Source: Thermus composti
Lineage (GTDB): Bacteria; Deinococcota; Deinococci; Deinococcales; Thermaceae
NCBI RefSeq assembly: GCF_014647535.1
Contig: NZ_BMPJ01000012.1
Span: 1 to 63,485 of the forward strand
Length of the DNA: 63,485 nucleotides
Reading direction: 5' to 3'
Shown here: piece after piece, positions 55,761-63,485 of the stretch
Numbering within the stretch: the first letter of the stretch is position 1
How the letters are laid out: every line of letters begins with the position of its first letter
Translations under genes and position numbers: made by a program
Notes under the pieces: model-generated
Told to the model about the DNA's origin: nothing
Databases searched by the model: none
Seen by the model: the letters and a program-made list of their open reading frames with translations, nothing else

Positions 55761-57654
55761 CCTGCTCCTTTTGACGGGGTGCGCCCTCGAGGCCCCCCTC
55801 CTTCGGCTCTCCCTGGGCCAGGAGGAGGTGCGGGCTCGGGAGGGGGAGACGGCCACCCTCCCGGCGCGGGTGGAGGCCAGGGGGCTCAGGGCCCGCCTCT
55901 TCGTGGAGGGCCTTCCCCCGGGGATGACCCCTCCTCCCCTGGAGGTGGAGGGCAAGGAGGAGCTCTCCCTCGCCATCCCCGCCCGGGAGGCCGGGACCTG
56001 GGAGGCCCGGGTGGTGGCCGAGGGCGGGGGGATGCGGCGGGAGGCCTCCTTCCGCCTGGTGGTGGAGGGGGCTTCCTCCTTGGACTTCTACCTGGAGGGC
56101 ACGGTCTACGTGGGCGGGGAAGGGGTCGCGCCCCAGACCCAGGCCGCCACGGACCGGATGGCCTACTGCCCCCAGGGGTGCCCGGGGAGGCCCCTGGGCG
56201 GGGGATGGTACCGGGTGGAGGGCCTGGGAGGCCAGGCCCTGGGCGGGCTGAGCCTGCCCGACCGCCCCCTCCGGGCCCAGGGGGGCGAGGCCGAGCCCCT
56301 CTTCCCCGAGGAGTGGAACCTCCCCCTGGCCCGCTTCCCCGAGGCCTGGGCCGAGGCTACGGGAGAGGGGGTGGTGGTGGCGGTGGTGGACACCGGGGTC
56401 CTCCCCGGCCACCCCGACCTCGAGGGCGTCCTCCTTCCGGGGCTGGACCTCGTGGACGGGGACACCGACCCCACGGAGCCCAGCACGGGAAGCCCCCTCC
56501 AGACCTTCCACGGGAGCCACGTCTCCGGGGTCCTGGCGGCGGCCTGGAACGGGGTGGGGATGGCGGGGGCCTCCCAGGCCCAAATCCTCCCCATCCGCCT
56601 CCTCACCCCCGAGGGGACGGGGCGGGAGAGCGACCTGATCCTCGCCCTCCGGTGGGCGGCGGGGATCCCCGTGCCGGGGCTTCCCCCAAACCCCCACCCG
56701 GCCCAGGTGGTGAACCTCTCCCTGAGCGGGGAGGGCCCCTGCTCCCCCGCTTTGCAGGAGGCCCTGGACGATGTGAGGGCCCGGGGCGTCCTGGTGGTGG
56801 CAGCGGCGGGGAACTACGGGCGGGACTATAGGGACTACTTCCCCGGGAACTGCCGGGGGGTCCTCACCGTGGGGGCGGTGGGCCCTGAGGGGAGGCTCGC
56901 CTCCTACTCCAACCGCTCCGCCCCCCTCCTCGCCCCCGGGGGGGACGGGGCTTCCGGGGTCCTGGGCCCCACCCTGGGGGGACACCGCCTCCTCAAGGGG
57001 ACGAGCCAGGCGGCCCCCCACGTCTCGGCGGCCCTGGCCCTCCTTCGCTCCCGGGGGGCGGCCTCCCCTGAGGCCCTGGAGGGGGCCCTCCTCGCGGGGA
57101 GCAGGTCCACGCCGGAGGGGAGGCTTCTAGACGCCTTCGCCGCCCTGAAGGCCCTGGAGGGGGGCGGGGTGGCCTTCCGGGTGGAGGGCCGCCTGGCCCT
57201 GAAGCCCGGGGAGGAGGGGAGCCTCCCCGTGGAGGTCCTAAGCCCCTACCCGGTCCCCGTGCGGGTGGCGGCGGAAGGGGGGCTTTCCGCCTACCTCGCC
57301 CCGAACCCCGCCCAGGGCACGGCCCACCTCCGGGTGCGGGCGCCCACGGGGACGGCCCCCGGGGCCTACCGGGTGCGCCTGGAAGGGGGTGGGGCTGAAG
57401 CCACGGCGGAGGTCCAGGTGGAGGCCCTTCCCGCCCGGGTGGTGCTCTCGGCCTGCTCCGAGGGGGGCGTTTGCCGGAGCCTCGCCCTGCCCTCGGAAGG
57501 GGGGCCTTTCCGGCTTGAAGGCCTCTCCCCCGGGACCTACCGCCTCCTCGCCTTCCTGGACCGGGACGGGGACGGGGCCCTGGACCCGGAGGAGCCCCGG
57601 GGAGAGGCGGAGGCCAGGCCCCCGGCCAGGGGGGTGCGCCTCCTGGTGCGCTGA
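55732..57654 (+). CDS. Subtilisin-like serine protease lipoprotein
   Basis: 640 residues. Lipobox signal (LLLLTGCA), a beta domain (25-115), then the S8 catalytic domain: D in VVDTGVLPGHPD near 218, H in FHGSHVSGVLA near 260, N in VVAAAGNYG and S in GTSQAAPHVSAAL near 423. Two more beta domains follow (LARVV..., DRDGDGALDPEE, a calcium-type loop). It would act at the cell surface; in this cluster it may process the exported proteins or act against competitors. The ATG lies inside the preceding gene. Confidence 0.88.
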   Translation: MRRTWSLLFSLLLLTGCALEAPLLRLSLGQEEVRAREGETATLPARVEARGLRARLFVEGLPPGMTPPPLEVEGKEELSLAIPAREAGTWEARVVAEGGGMRREASFRLVVEGASSLDFYLEGTVYVGGEGVAPQTQAATDRMAYCPQGCPGRPLGGGWYRVEGLGGQALGGLSLPDRPLRAQGGEAEPLFPEEWNLPLARFPEAWAEATGEGVVVAVVDTGVLPGHPDLEGVLLPGLDLVDGDTDPTEPSTGSPLQTFHGSHVSGVLAAAWNGVGMAGASQAQILPIRLLTPEGTGRESDLILALRWAAGIPVPGLPPNPHPAQVVNLSLSGEGPCSPALQEALDDVRARGVLVVAAAGNYGRDYRDYFPGNCRGVLTVGAVGPEGRLASYSNRSAPLLAPGGDGASGVLGPTLGGHRLLKGTSQAAPHVSAALALLRSRGAASPEALEGALLAGSRSTPEGRLLDAFAALKALEGGGVAFRVEGRLALKPGEEGSLPVEVLSPYPVPVRVAAEGGLSAYLAPNPAQGTAHLRVRAPTGTAPGAYRVRLEGGGAEATAEVQVEALPARVVLSACSEGGVCRSLALPSEGGPFRLEGLSPGTYRLLAFLDRDGDGALDPEEPRGEAEARPPARGVRLLVR

Positions 57655-57673
57655 CCCTCCAGAATGCCTGCTC

Positions 57674-57748
57674 CCACTTTTTCCCGCCACACCCGCACCA
57701 GGACCACCTCCAACCCTCGCGGAGGAAGGGTTGGGGTGTGGAAAGTGG
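57674..57748. other. Nested 75-nt stem-loop
   Basis: Three stacked stems: CCACTTT/AAAGTGG (674-680, 742-748), CCACACC/GGTGTGG (687-693, 735-741) and CCAACCCT/AGGGTTGG (710-717, 727-734) with apical loop CGCGGAGGA. Interior bulges separate them. A structured RNA, a terminator of the protease gene, or a transfer/single-strand origin are all possible. Confidence 0.55.
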
Positions 57749-57781
57749 AGCGGGGAACGGGAAAAATCGGAGGAGGAAGAA

Positions 57782-57829
57782 GTCTTAGGTACACACGGGG
57801 TGGCGGCAGAGGGGGTTTGTAGCTAAGAT
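57782..57829. repeat. 48-bp inverted repeat, site S6
   Basis: Left arm GTCTTAGGTACACA, purine-rich 20-nt centre, right arm TTTGTAGCTAAGAT. Same orientation as S5. Its last two bases are the AT of the recombinase-like gene's ATG. Confidence 0.82.
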
Positions 57830-58805
57830 GATGGCAAGGATGGCTGAGAGCCTTGCCCTAGACCCCTGGGACCACCCGGAGGAGAGGAAGCGGCTGGTGG
57901 GAGAAGCCCTGGCCCGCTGGGACGAAGGGGTCCTGAAGGAAGCCCTCTGGGCCTACCTGGTGCGCCGCCGCAAGAAGCCCGACCGGGCGGCCCCCCATTA
58001 CGTGGGCTACTTCGTCCGCTGGCTGGCCCTGAAGGGGCGGCGGTGGCCCCACCTGGAGGCCGAGGACCCCAAAGCCTTCCTCCTGGAGGCCAAGGAGAAG
58101 GGCTTCCCCGGAGGGGAAAGGGGGCCCCTCTCCTGGGGCACCGTGGAGCGGGCCCGGGCAAGCCTCAGGCACCTCTTCCCCTTCCTGGACTGGGCCGGGC
58201 ATCCCATGCCCCCCCATGTGCGCCTCCCCTCCCGCCAGGAGCTTCCCGTGGTCGCCCCCTCCCGGGCCATGCCCGAGGAGGCCTACCAGGACCTCCTGGA
58301 AAAGGCCGGGGCCTATCCCCTCGCCTACTGGCGTCCCCTCCTCCGGGTCCTCCTCGTCCTCCTGGGAGAAGTCGGCCTCACGGTGAAGGAGGTGGCGGAC
58401 CTCTGGAAGGAGGACGTGCGGGAGAAGAGCCTACTGGTGCGGGGGACCAAGCTCCGGGAGGTCCCCCTCTCCCCTCTCGCCCGGGAGGTCCTCTCGGACT
58501 GGCTCCCCCAGAGGGAGTTCCTGGCGGGGCACCAACCCCTCCCCTATCCCCACCTCCTCCTCAAGCCCGCCCCGGGGAAGAACCGGGGGAAGCCCCTTGG
58601 CCTGGGGGAGGCCAAGTGGATCCTCACCGAGTTCGCGGACTTCGCCGGGGTGAAGGCGGAGGGGAAGAGGCGGGCCGACCTCGCCCTCCCCTTGCGCTGG
58701 CGGGCCATCCGCCGCTTCCTCAAAGAAGGCCACCCCAGGGAGAAGGTGGCCTACTGGACCGGGATGAAGAGCCTCGTGGTGCCGGGGTGGGGGGAGGAGG
58801 GGTGA
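57828..58805 (+). CDS. Degenerate tyrosine-recombinase-like protein
   Basis: 325 residues with an N-terminal SAM-like core-binding part (VGYFVRWLALKGRRWPHL) and a catalytic-domain fold: LLVLLGEVGLTVKEVADLWKED, LLVRGTKLREVPLSP and LPLRWRAIRRFLKEGHPREKVAYWTG. The box I Arg (GLR) is Thr, the HxxR His and the GH His are absent, and no C-terminal Tyr is found (…VPGWGEEG). K in the hairpin and one Arg remain. Likely DNA-binding but not cleaving. Starts in inverted repeat S6. Confidence 0.7.
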   Translation: MMARMAESLALDPWDHPEERKRLVGEALARWDEGVLKEALWAYLVRRRKKPDRAAPHYVGYFVRWLALKGRRWPHLEAEDPKAFLLEAKEKGFPGGERGPLSWGTVERARASLRHLFPFLDWAGHPMPPHVRLPSRQELPVVAPSRAMPEEAYQDLLEKAGAYPLAYWRPLLRVLLVLLGEVGLTVKEVADLWKEDVREKSLLVRGTKLREVPLSPLAREVLSDWLPQREFLAGHQPLPYPHLLLKPAPGKNRGKPLGLGEAKWILTEFADFAGVKAEGKRRADLALPLRWRAIRRFLKEGHPREKVAYWTGMKSLVVPGWGEEG

Positions 58806-59338
58806 GGCACCCCGCCCTCAGGGGACGACCGCGCACGCCTCCGCTGGAGTGGGGCTGGACGAAGAGGCCAGGGGAATGATCCGGGGGCACAACTGGTCAA
58901 CCCAAGTCCACACTGGTGCGCAGGTCCTTGCCGTCAGCCCGTGAGGCCCCCCGGGGCTAGGGTACGTGGTGGGGGGCGTAGAGGAGCCAGGGGCCCTGGC
59001 GGCCTACCTGGAGAGGGTGTGGACCCTGGTGGAAGTGACCGCGGGGGTGGTGCCAAGGAGATCTCCGGGTGCAGGCCCTCAAGGCCCTGGGCTTAGGCTA
59101 CCTGGAGCGGGGATAAGGGGTCCTGGACTCCTCGGCGAGGGCTGGGGGCCCTCGCCCCTCACGCGGGGTCGCCAGGCCGTGGCCGAAGTAAAGGGGGTCA
59201 AAGATGGGCGTGGTCACCGGAGGCTTCACCCCCATGCGCCGGGCGAGGTCGCTCCGGGACAGGCGCTTCCCTCGTACCGGAAGGAAACACCCTGACCCGG
59301 CACTCCGCCCGGGCCTCTTGCCCAGGTAGACTAAGGAC
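58806..59338. other. Decayed coding remnants, no intact gene
   Basis: Plus-strand fragments AAYLERVWTLVEVTAGVV and VQALKALGLGYLERG lie in different frames (about 58990-59116), as in a degraded gene. On the minus strand near 59180-59290, LSRSDLARRMGVKPPV looks like a HicB/Xre-type helix-turn-helix remnant. I see no promoter or complete ORF. Confidence 0.5.
59327..59332 (+). promoter_or_regulatory. -10 box, leaderless antitoxin-like gene
   Basis: TAGACT exactly 6 nt before the ATG at 59339. Confidence 0.4.
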
Positions 59339-59488
59339 ATGCCGAGAAAGACGCGCCCCAAAACCCAGGAGGAGGGCCCTTTCCTCATCACCCCTCCCCG
59401 CAAGAAGGGGAAGCCTCCCCTCCCTGAGCCCGTGGCGCCCAAGCCCGGGAAGCCCAGCCTCGCCTACCTCCAGGAGCAAAGGCGTTGA
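59339..59488 (+). CDS. Small basic antitoxin-like protein, 49 aa
   Basis: Lys/Pro/Arg-rich (PRKTRPKTQEEGPFLITPPR), probably disordered alone. Overlaps the PIN toxin start by 4 nt, which is the usual arrangement of antitoxin and toxin. Confidence 0.5.
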   Translation: MPRKTRPKTQEEGPFLITPPRKKGKPPLPEPVAPKPGKPSLAYLQEQRR

Positions 59489-60246
59489 GGCTCTTCCTGG
59501 AAATCAGCGGCCTCCTCAAGGTCCTCCTCCGGGAGGACCTTTCCGACTTGGCCCGAGAAGCCTTCTCCCAGGCTCAAGCCCACGCGGCGAGCGCCTTCGC
59601 CCTCCCGGAAGCGGTGGGGGTCTTCCACGCCATGCAGAGGGACGGCAGGCTCACCCGTCCCCTCTACCGCAAGGCCCTCCGGGAACTCTACGAGCTCTGG
59701 GAGTACCTGGAAGTCCTCACCCCCACCCTGGAAGGCCACATGAGGGCGGCCCGCCTATGCGAAAGGCACCCCCTGAAGGGGGCGGATGCGGTCCATCTGG
59801 AAGGGGCCCTCTTCCTCAAAGGGCTCTACCCGGACACCGCCCTCCTCACCTTTGACCGAACCCTCTACCGGGCGGCCAAGAAGGAGGGCCTGACCGTGGT
59901 AAGGGTACCCCCCTGGAAGGGAGGGGCTGACCCCAGGCCTTCACTCCCCCAGGCGGATAGGGGGGCACGCGTCCACCCTCACCTCCACGGGCCTCACCCC
60001 GGGGGGGATGGGCACCCGGCACTCCCCCGCCGAGCACACCTTGGGGGTTTCCACCTCGAGGCCCCCCTGGGGCCACGCCAGGCGGATGAGGGAGGCCTGC
60101 CCTTCAAGCTGGAGCCGCACCTCCTGGTAGCCCAGGGTGGCGGCCCACACCCGGGCCTGGCACGTGGGGGAGGCCTCTCCTTGGTGAGAAGAAGCCGAGG
60201 GCCCCTCACGCCCCTGAAGGGCGAAGTAAAGGGCGATGAGCCCTAG
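59485..60246 (+). CDS. PIN-domain toxin with odd C-terminus
   Basis: TTG start overlapping the previous stop. FLEISGLLKVLLREDLSD has Glu where VapC toxins have the first Asp; GADAVHLEGALFLKG and LLTFDRTLYRAAKK hold the remaining acids. The PIN fold ends near residue 150 (about 59935); the last 100 residues lie antisense to the gene at 59941 and read as filler, so a stop has probably been lost. Activity is uncertain. Confidence 0.65.
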   Translation: MRLFLEISGLLKVLLREDLSDLAREAFSQAQAHAASAFALPEAVGVFHAMQRDGRLTRPLYRKALRELYELWEYLEVLTPTLEGHMRAARLCERHPLKGADAVHLEGALFLKGLYPDTALLTFDRTLYRAAKKEGLTVVRVPPWKGGADPRPSLPQADRGARVHPHLHGPHPGGDGHPALPRRAHLGGFHLEAPLGPRQADEGGLPFKLEPHLLVAQGGGPHPGLARGGGLSLVRRSRGPLTPLKGEVKGDEP

Positions 60247-60300
60247 AAGGACCACCCCGAAGGCCTTTTGACCGTCCACCTTAGCCCCTCTCCTCAGCAT
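59941..60300 (-). CDS. Exported or membrane-anchored protein, 119 aa
   Basis: One hydrophobic N-terminal segment (FGVVLLGLIALYFALQG), then a small beta domain with three cysteines (SPTCQAR; KVCSAGECR; DACPP). Start uncertain: ATG 60300 or the GTG at 60279 after GAGGAG. TTATAT on the minus strand overlaps the ATG and may be a -10 box. Confidence 0.5.
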   Translation of the reverse strand: MLRRGAKVDGQKAFGVVLLGLIALYFALQGREGPSASSHQGEASPTCQARVWAATLGYQEVRLQLEGQASLIRLAWPQGGLEVETPKVCSAGECRVPIPPGVRPVEVRVDACPPIRLGE

Positions 60301-60341
60301 ATAAAAGGCGACCTGAAGGGCTACCCCAAATTTGGACCCCT

Positions 60342-60611
60342 CTAAGAATAAGAAGGGGTATATGCTGATGCCTTCGTTCTGGGCCACCAGTGGAACAGGG
60401 TGCGCCGCCTGAGGGTCTCGGGGTCCTGGGCAAGGACCAGGCACCGCTCGGCCACCGCCTCGTTCACCAAGGGCCACACCCGCTCTACGGGTTGGAGCTC
60501 GGGAGAGTAGGGGGGCAGGAAGACCAAGCCCACCCCCTCCGGCACCTCCACCCGCCCCGAAACGTGCCACCCCGCCCAAGAAGCCACACGGGCCTTCCGG
60601 GCCCAGCTCAA
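60342..60611 (-). pseudogene. IS630-type transposase, C-terminal remnant
   Basis: VFLPPYSPELQPVERVWPLV is the conserved YSPELNPxExxW box of IS630/Tc1-type DDE transposases (E included). The N-terminal two-thirds with the D residues are missing and the end is altered. Confidence 0.8.
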
Positions 60612-60908
60612 GACCCCGCAACGACCGAAGGAGCGAGAAGAAACGCCCAGACCCCATGGATTTAGAGTTCAAGTTTTGGGAGTTTTTAGACTCCATTGGG
60701 CAACAAAAATCTGCCTGCAACACGGCCGCGGGGCCAGGACGGTCTCTATACTACCGCCCTTTAGCGCGTGGGCGCCCATCTTGCCCTTCGAAGGCGTCCC
60801 GACCACGGGTCAAACCGAGGAGGGTCGCTCCTGGAGAGCCCTCACCGGGGGTTCCCCCGAGGCCTCGCCAGAACGCGCCTCGCGCCGAGATTCGTCCGGG
60901 CAAGAGGC
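60612..60908. other. No gene seen; lower-GC segment
   Basis: 60640-60720 is AT-richer (TTTAGAGTTCAAGTTTTGGG), possibly the end of the IS630 remnant. The remaining part has no coding character. Confidence 0.4.
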
Positions 60909-61535
60909 CTACCCCAGCCCCCCGTCTACCTCCACCCCGCCGTCCTCCCGGACCCAAAGGAAGGAGAACCTGAGCATTGGCTGCAGGTAGCGGACCCTGT
61001 CCGCCAGCTTCCGGTAGACCTCCTTTTCCGGCAGGGCCACCGCCAGCGCCACCGCCTGGTCCCTCCCCCGCCAGTCCAGGATGTCGAAGATGGCCCGCTT
61101 GAACCAATGCCTGGCCTGGGTCGCAGGCGAGGTCTTAGAGGTGCCCTGGGGGTAACCCTTGACCGTAACCCAGAGGAGGCGGGGGGTGCCGGGAAAGCGG
61201 GCCACGAGGTCCTGCCCAGGCTCCTTCTTCGCAGTGTCGGCTTTGCGCTGGATCTCCCAACCCCGTTCTTCCAGAAATCGGGCGACCTGTTCCTGGACGT
61301 TTCCCTCCCAGGTCCAAGGATGCTCATCGGAAAGGGAGGGCGGTGGATCCGCTAGAAAGTTGCGAAGGATGCCACCCACCTTCCTCCGTTCCAGTAGGCC
61401 CTTCTTCGCCAACCCCAGGCAGACCCGGTTGATGTGCGGGCGCCTTTTCCCTAAGGCCCTGGCCAGTTCTCCGTCCGTCATGCCCTCCGAGTGTAGGCGA
61501 AGAAGCGCGATAACCCTTTCTCCCACCGTGGCCAC
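60909..61535 (-). CDS. wHTH plus PD-(D/E)XK-like protein
   Basis: 208 residues. N-terminal winged helix (MTDGELARALGKRRPHINRVC, GLLERRKVGG), then a restriction-endonuclease-like domain: GQDLVARFPGTPRLLWVTVKG has the D and K of the active site with Thr where Glu is usual, followed by SPATQARHWFKRAIFDILDW and QAVALAVALP. The latter is shared by nuclease-like proteins of many bacteria. May be a defence or DNA-repair nuclease; the Thr casts doubt on catalysis. Confidence 0.6.
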   Translation of the reverse strand: MATVGERVIALLRLHSEGMTDGELARALGKRRPHINRVCLGLAKKGLLERRKVGGILRNFLADPPPSLSDEHPWTWEGNVQEQVARFLEERGWEIQRKADTAKKEPGQDLVARFPGTPRLLWVTVKGYPQGTSKTSPATQARHWFKRAIFDILDWRGRDQAVALAVALPEKEVYRKLADRVRYLQPMLRFSFLWVREDGGVEVDGGLG

Positions 61536-61621
61536 GCCGACCCCCTCAACCCAAAAGGGTATGCGCCACTAATCCTACCCACCTTCCGCCGCCTGGTGGG
61601 GAAGTGCAAGGCCTCGAGGTG

Positions 61622-62926
61622 GTCGTGTCAAGGACTCTGTGTAAGAGTCTGTGTACGGGGGGCATACCGCTCCTGAAGCATCTTCTCCAGCACCTCCTTC
61701 ACCTCCGAGAACCCCTTTAGTTTCCGTTCTGCCCACCTCCCTGCAAGATGTTCGCTTCGCGAAGCAGCCTGCCTCTCCGACTCCAGGTAAAGAAGCTTGT
61801 ACACCGCCTCTTCCTTAGGAAACTTGTGGTCCCGCACCTTCGTCCCCCGCCGCACTTCCCGGATAAACCGCTCCATCAGGTTGGTGCTCCGCAGGTACGG
61901 CCAAAGCACCTTGGGGTACCCGTAGAACCGCAGGAAGGCCCCCGAATCCTGTACCCAAAGCCCCACCACCCCCGGGTACCGCGAACCCCAGGCGGCCTTC
62001 ACCTCCCCAAGGTAGCCCCTTCGGGGCTGACTCCAAGGCCCTAAGGGCTTCATCCCTGCTCTCCGCCCCGTACACCCGCCTCAGGTCCTCCGCCAGCAGG
62101 CCCCGGTCCCGCACCCGCACCTGGGACAGGCTCCACCGCACCCCGTGCACCACGCACCGCTGCCACTCCGCCTGAGGGTAGACCCTGCGGATCGCTTCAG
62201 GAAGCCCGGGCAGCCCGTCGGTGACAAAGAGCAACACCCGCCGCAGGCCCCGCTGCCAAAGCTCCCCCAGGACCCCCTCCCATCCCAGGGCGCTCTCCGT
62301 GGGCAAAAGCCAGAACCCCAGGACCCGTCTCTCCCCATTAGGGGCGATGCCCAGGGCCACATACACGCTTTCCCGCACGATCCCTTCTCCTTCCCTGAAG
62401 ACCTTTAGGGAAAGCCCGTCCAGGTAGACGAAGGCCATCTCCTCGGGCAAAGGCCGGGTGCGGAAGGCTCCTGCCGCCTCCAGGACCTCGTCCGTCAGGG
62501 CGCTCAGGGTCTCGTGGGAGTAGCGGTGGCCTAAGAGCAGGCTCAATATCTCGGCCGCCTTGCGCTGACTGACCCCGGCGGCGTAAAGGGCTACCGCCAC
62601 TTCCCCCACGTCCACCAGGCGGCGGGCGTAGGGCTTAAGGAAAGCCGGGTAATACCGAGATTCCCGATCCCTAGGGACCTTCAGGTCCACCTGGCCGAAG
62701 GTGGTCTCCAGCTTGCGGGGGTAGTAGCCGTTCCTGCGCCCCCCGTGCACCTGCAAGAAGGCCGTCCGGTCCAGCTCCAGAACCGTCTGCAGAACCTCGG
62801 CTACTGTCTCCCGCACCGCTTCCCTCAGCAAGATCTGCAAGGTATCCTGGTCCACGGGGCACCTCCTCGTGCTAAGGTGTGCCCCCCTATTAAACACGGG
62901 CCCTTACACATAAATCCTTACACGAC
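61622..62926. mobile_element. IS256-family element
   Basis: Ends GTCGTGTCAAGGACTC (61622 onward) and, on the minus strand from 62926, GTCGTGTAAGGATTTATG; both continue TGTGTAAG. It has cut an IS3-type gene at its right side. The transposase is frameshifted. Confidence 0.8.
61628..62855 (-). pseudogene. IS256 transposase, frameshifted
   Basis: GTG start after AGGAGGTGCCCC. First part to about 62030: RRNGYYPRKLETTFGQVDLKVPRD-type start (shortened here), FVYLDGLSLKVF (first D), LFVTDGLPGLPEAIR (second D), CVVHGVRWSL. Then a frame change near 62025-62045 (between ALRALES and QPRRGYLGEV). Second part to 61628: LRSTNLMERFIREVRRGTKV with the catalytic E. Total about 400 residues. Confidence 0.82.
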
Positions 62927-63161
62927 CTCTGTCGGCGATGCGCTGGACAACGCGGTGGCGGAGAGCTTCTTTGCTACGTTGCAGACGGAACTGCTGGACC
63001 GGGGATCTTGGGCTACGCGTCAACGGCTCCGGTCGGCTATCTTTGACTACATCGAGGCCTTCTACAACCGCCGGCGCCGGCATTCAGCCCTGGGATACCT
63101 CAGTCCAGTAGAGTTTGAAACTCAATGGCGAGACCAACACGGAGAACACGCTGCGGACTAA
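62927..63161 (+). pseudogene. IS3-family transposase (OrfB), C-terminal fragment
   Basis: VGDALDNAVAESFFATLQTE and YIEAFYNRRRRHSALGYLSP are the D-x35-E region ends of the IS3 integrase core. The N-terminal part is missing because the IS256 element lies at its left. GC and codon use (GCT, GAT, ATC mixes) are lower than in Thermus, suggesting foreign origin. Confidence 0.85.
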
Positions 63162-63433
63162 ACTGTCACGTATTCAACCGTCCACGAAACCGGGGGAACT
63201 TCAATCATGACGCCTCTTGGAAGATGGTAAAGCTCCACTACGCTGTTGACACGGAGTGACACCGGAGCCGAGTTTTTCAGTTCAAACGCGACGACTCCCT
63301 CGTTTTCTCGAACCCGTGTCCAGGTCACATCGACAACGGCGAGCGGATCCCAAAGTCTTGCCAGTTGAACGAATATCACGACTAGATTAGAAACTAATAC
63401 CACGGCATAGAAGAGCCAGGACTTTACCCACAT
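63158..63433 (-). CDS. Small membrane-anchored protein, 91 aa
   Basis: One N-terminal membrane helix (WLFYAVVLVSNLVVIFVQLA) and a short beta domain (VVDVTWTRVRENEGVVAFEL). Low GC for this window, no recognised family; probably foreign DNA together with the IS3 fragment. Overlaps that fragment's stop. Confidence 0.5.
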   Translation of the reverse strand: MWVKSWLFYAVVLVSNLVVIFVQLARLWDPLAVVDVTWTRVRENEGVVAFELKNSAPVSLRVNSVVELYHLPRGVMIEVPPVSWTVEYVTV

Positions 63434-63485
63434 CTCCGTTTCGTGGTAAATCTCCCCTTGCGGGCGCAGCCCGTATCTGGTACCG

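Noticed and set aside
60000-60246. C-terminal 80 residues of the PIN protein as a real domain
   Set aside because: They lie antisense to the better-supported gene at 59941 and have no domain-like composition.

Overview
The window is high-GC DNA (roughly 70 %, with third codon positions almost all G or C), densely packed with overlapping GTG/ATG-started genes. Protein relatives and expression signals point to the genus Thermus. The layout fits a conjugative plasmid or an integrated conjugative element rather than core chromosome: type IV secretion genes, an iteron array beside a candidate Rep gene, an SSB, toxin-antitoxin pairs, many small accessory genes and several insertion sequences. I see no rRNA, tRNA or CRISPR array.

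Region by region: (1) 1-3300: a VapBC-type pair, an intact IS with terminal repeats, and the S24/LexA-type repressor fragment it cut. (2) 3298-27773: a primase-like Toprim protein and then the conjugation module: exported VirB9/TraK-like protein, second VapBC, VirB10-like protein (reverse strand), VirB2, VirB3, VirB4, a large exported protein, VirB6/TrbL, the VirD4 coupling ATPase, a lytic transglycosylase, a SpoIIIAA/Ycf45-type ATPase where VirB11 would be expected, an SLH-domain outer-membrane protein, a lipoprotein, membrane proteins, a membrane-tethered winged-helix protein and a YugP-like zinc protease. (3) 27781-31200: maintenance block with a sigma-factor-like gene behind a putative attenuator, a candidate replication gene and six 34-bp-spaced iterons. 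(4) 31199-38003: small accessory genes separated by GGGGCC-NNNN-GGCCCC hairpins, including ssb, a SWIM protein, a TnpB gene and a truncated Rad52 gene. (5) 38004-46404: a chromosome-like block of glycosyltransferases and the pilA1-pilA2-pilA3-comZ competence-pilin operon, closed by an HD-GYP fragment and an ISAs1-family element. (6) 46730-57654: small genes, then a cluster of exported proteins ending in a subtilisin-like lipoprotein. (7) 57828-63485: a degenerate tyrosine-recombinase-like gene, a PIN toxin pair, a nuclease-like protein and remnants of IS630, IS256 and IS3 elements. The last 550 bases have visibly lower GC.

The main structural discovery is a family of seven 47-48-bp inverted repeats (14-bp arms around TTAGCTACA, variable 19-20-bp centre) at 226, 27733, 33307, 34672, 35097, 48653 and 57782. 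They sit at the edges of the functional modules: one pair brackets a single gene, one overlaps a stop codon, and two overlap start codons, one of these being the start of the degenerate recombinase. A second recurrent theme is leaderless expression: at eight loci a -10-like hexamer lies exactly 6 nt before the start codon. How the modules interact is inferred from sequence and family knowledge; nothing was computed or searched.
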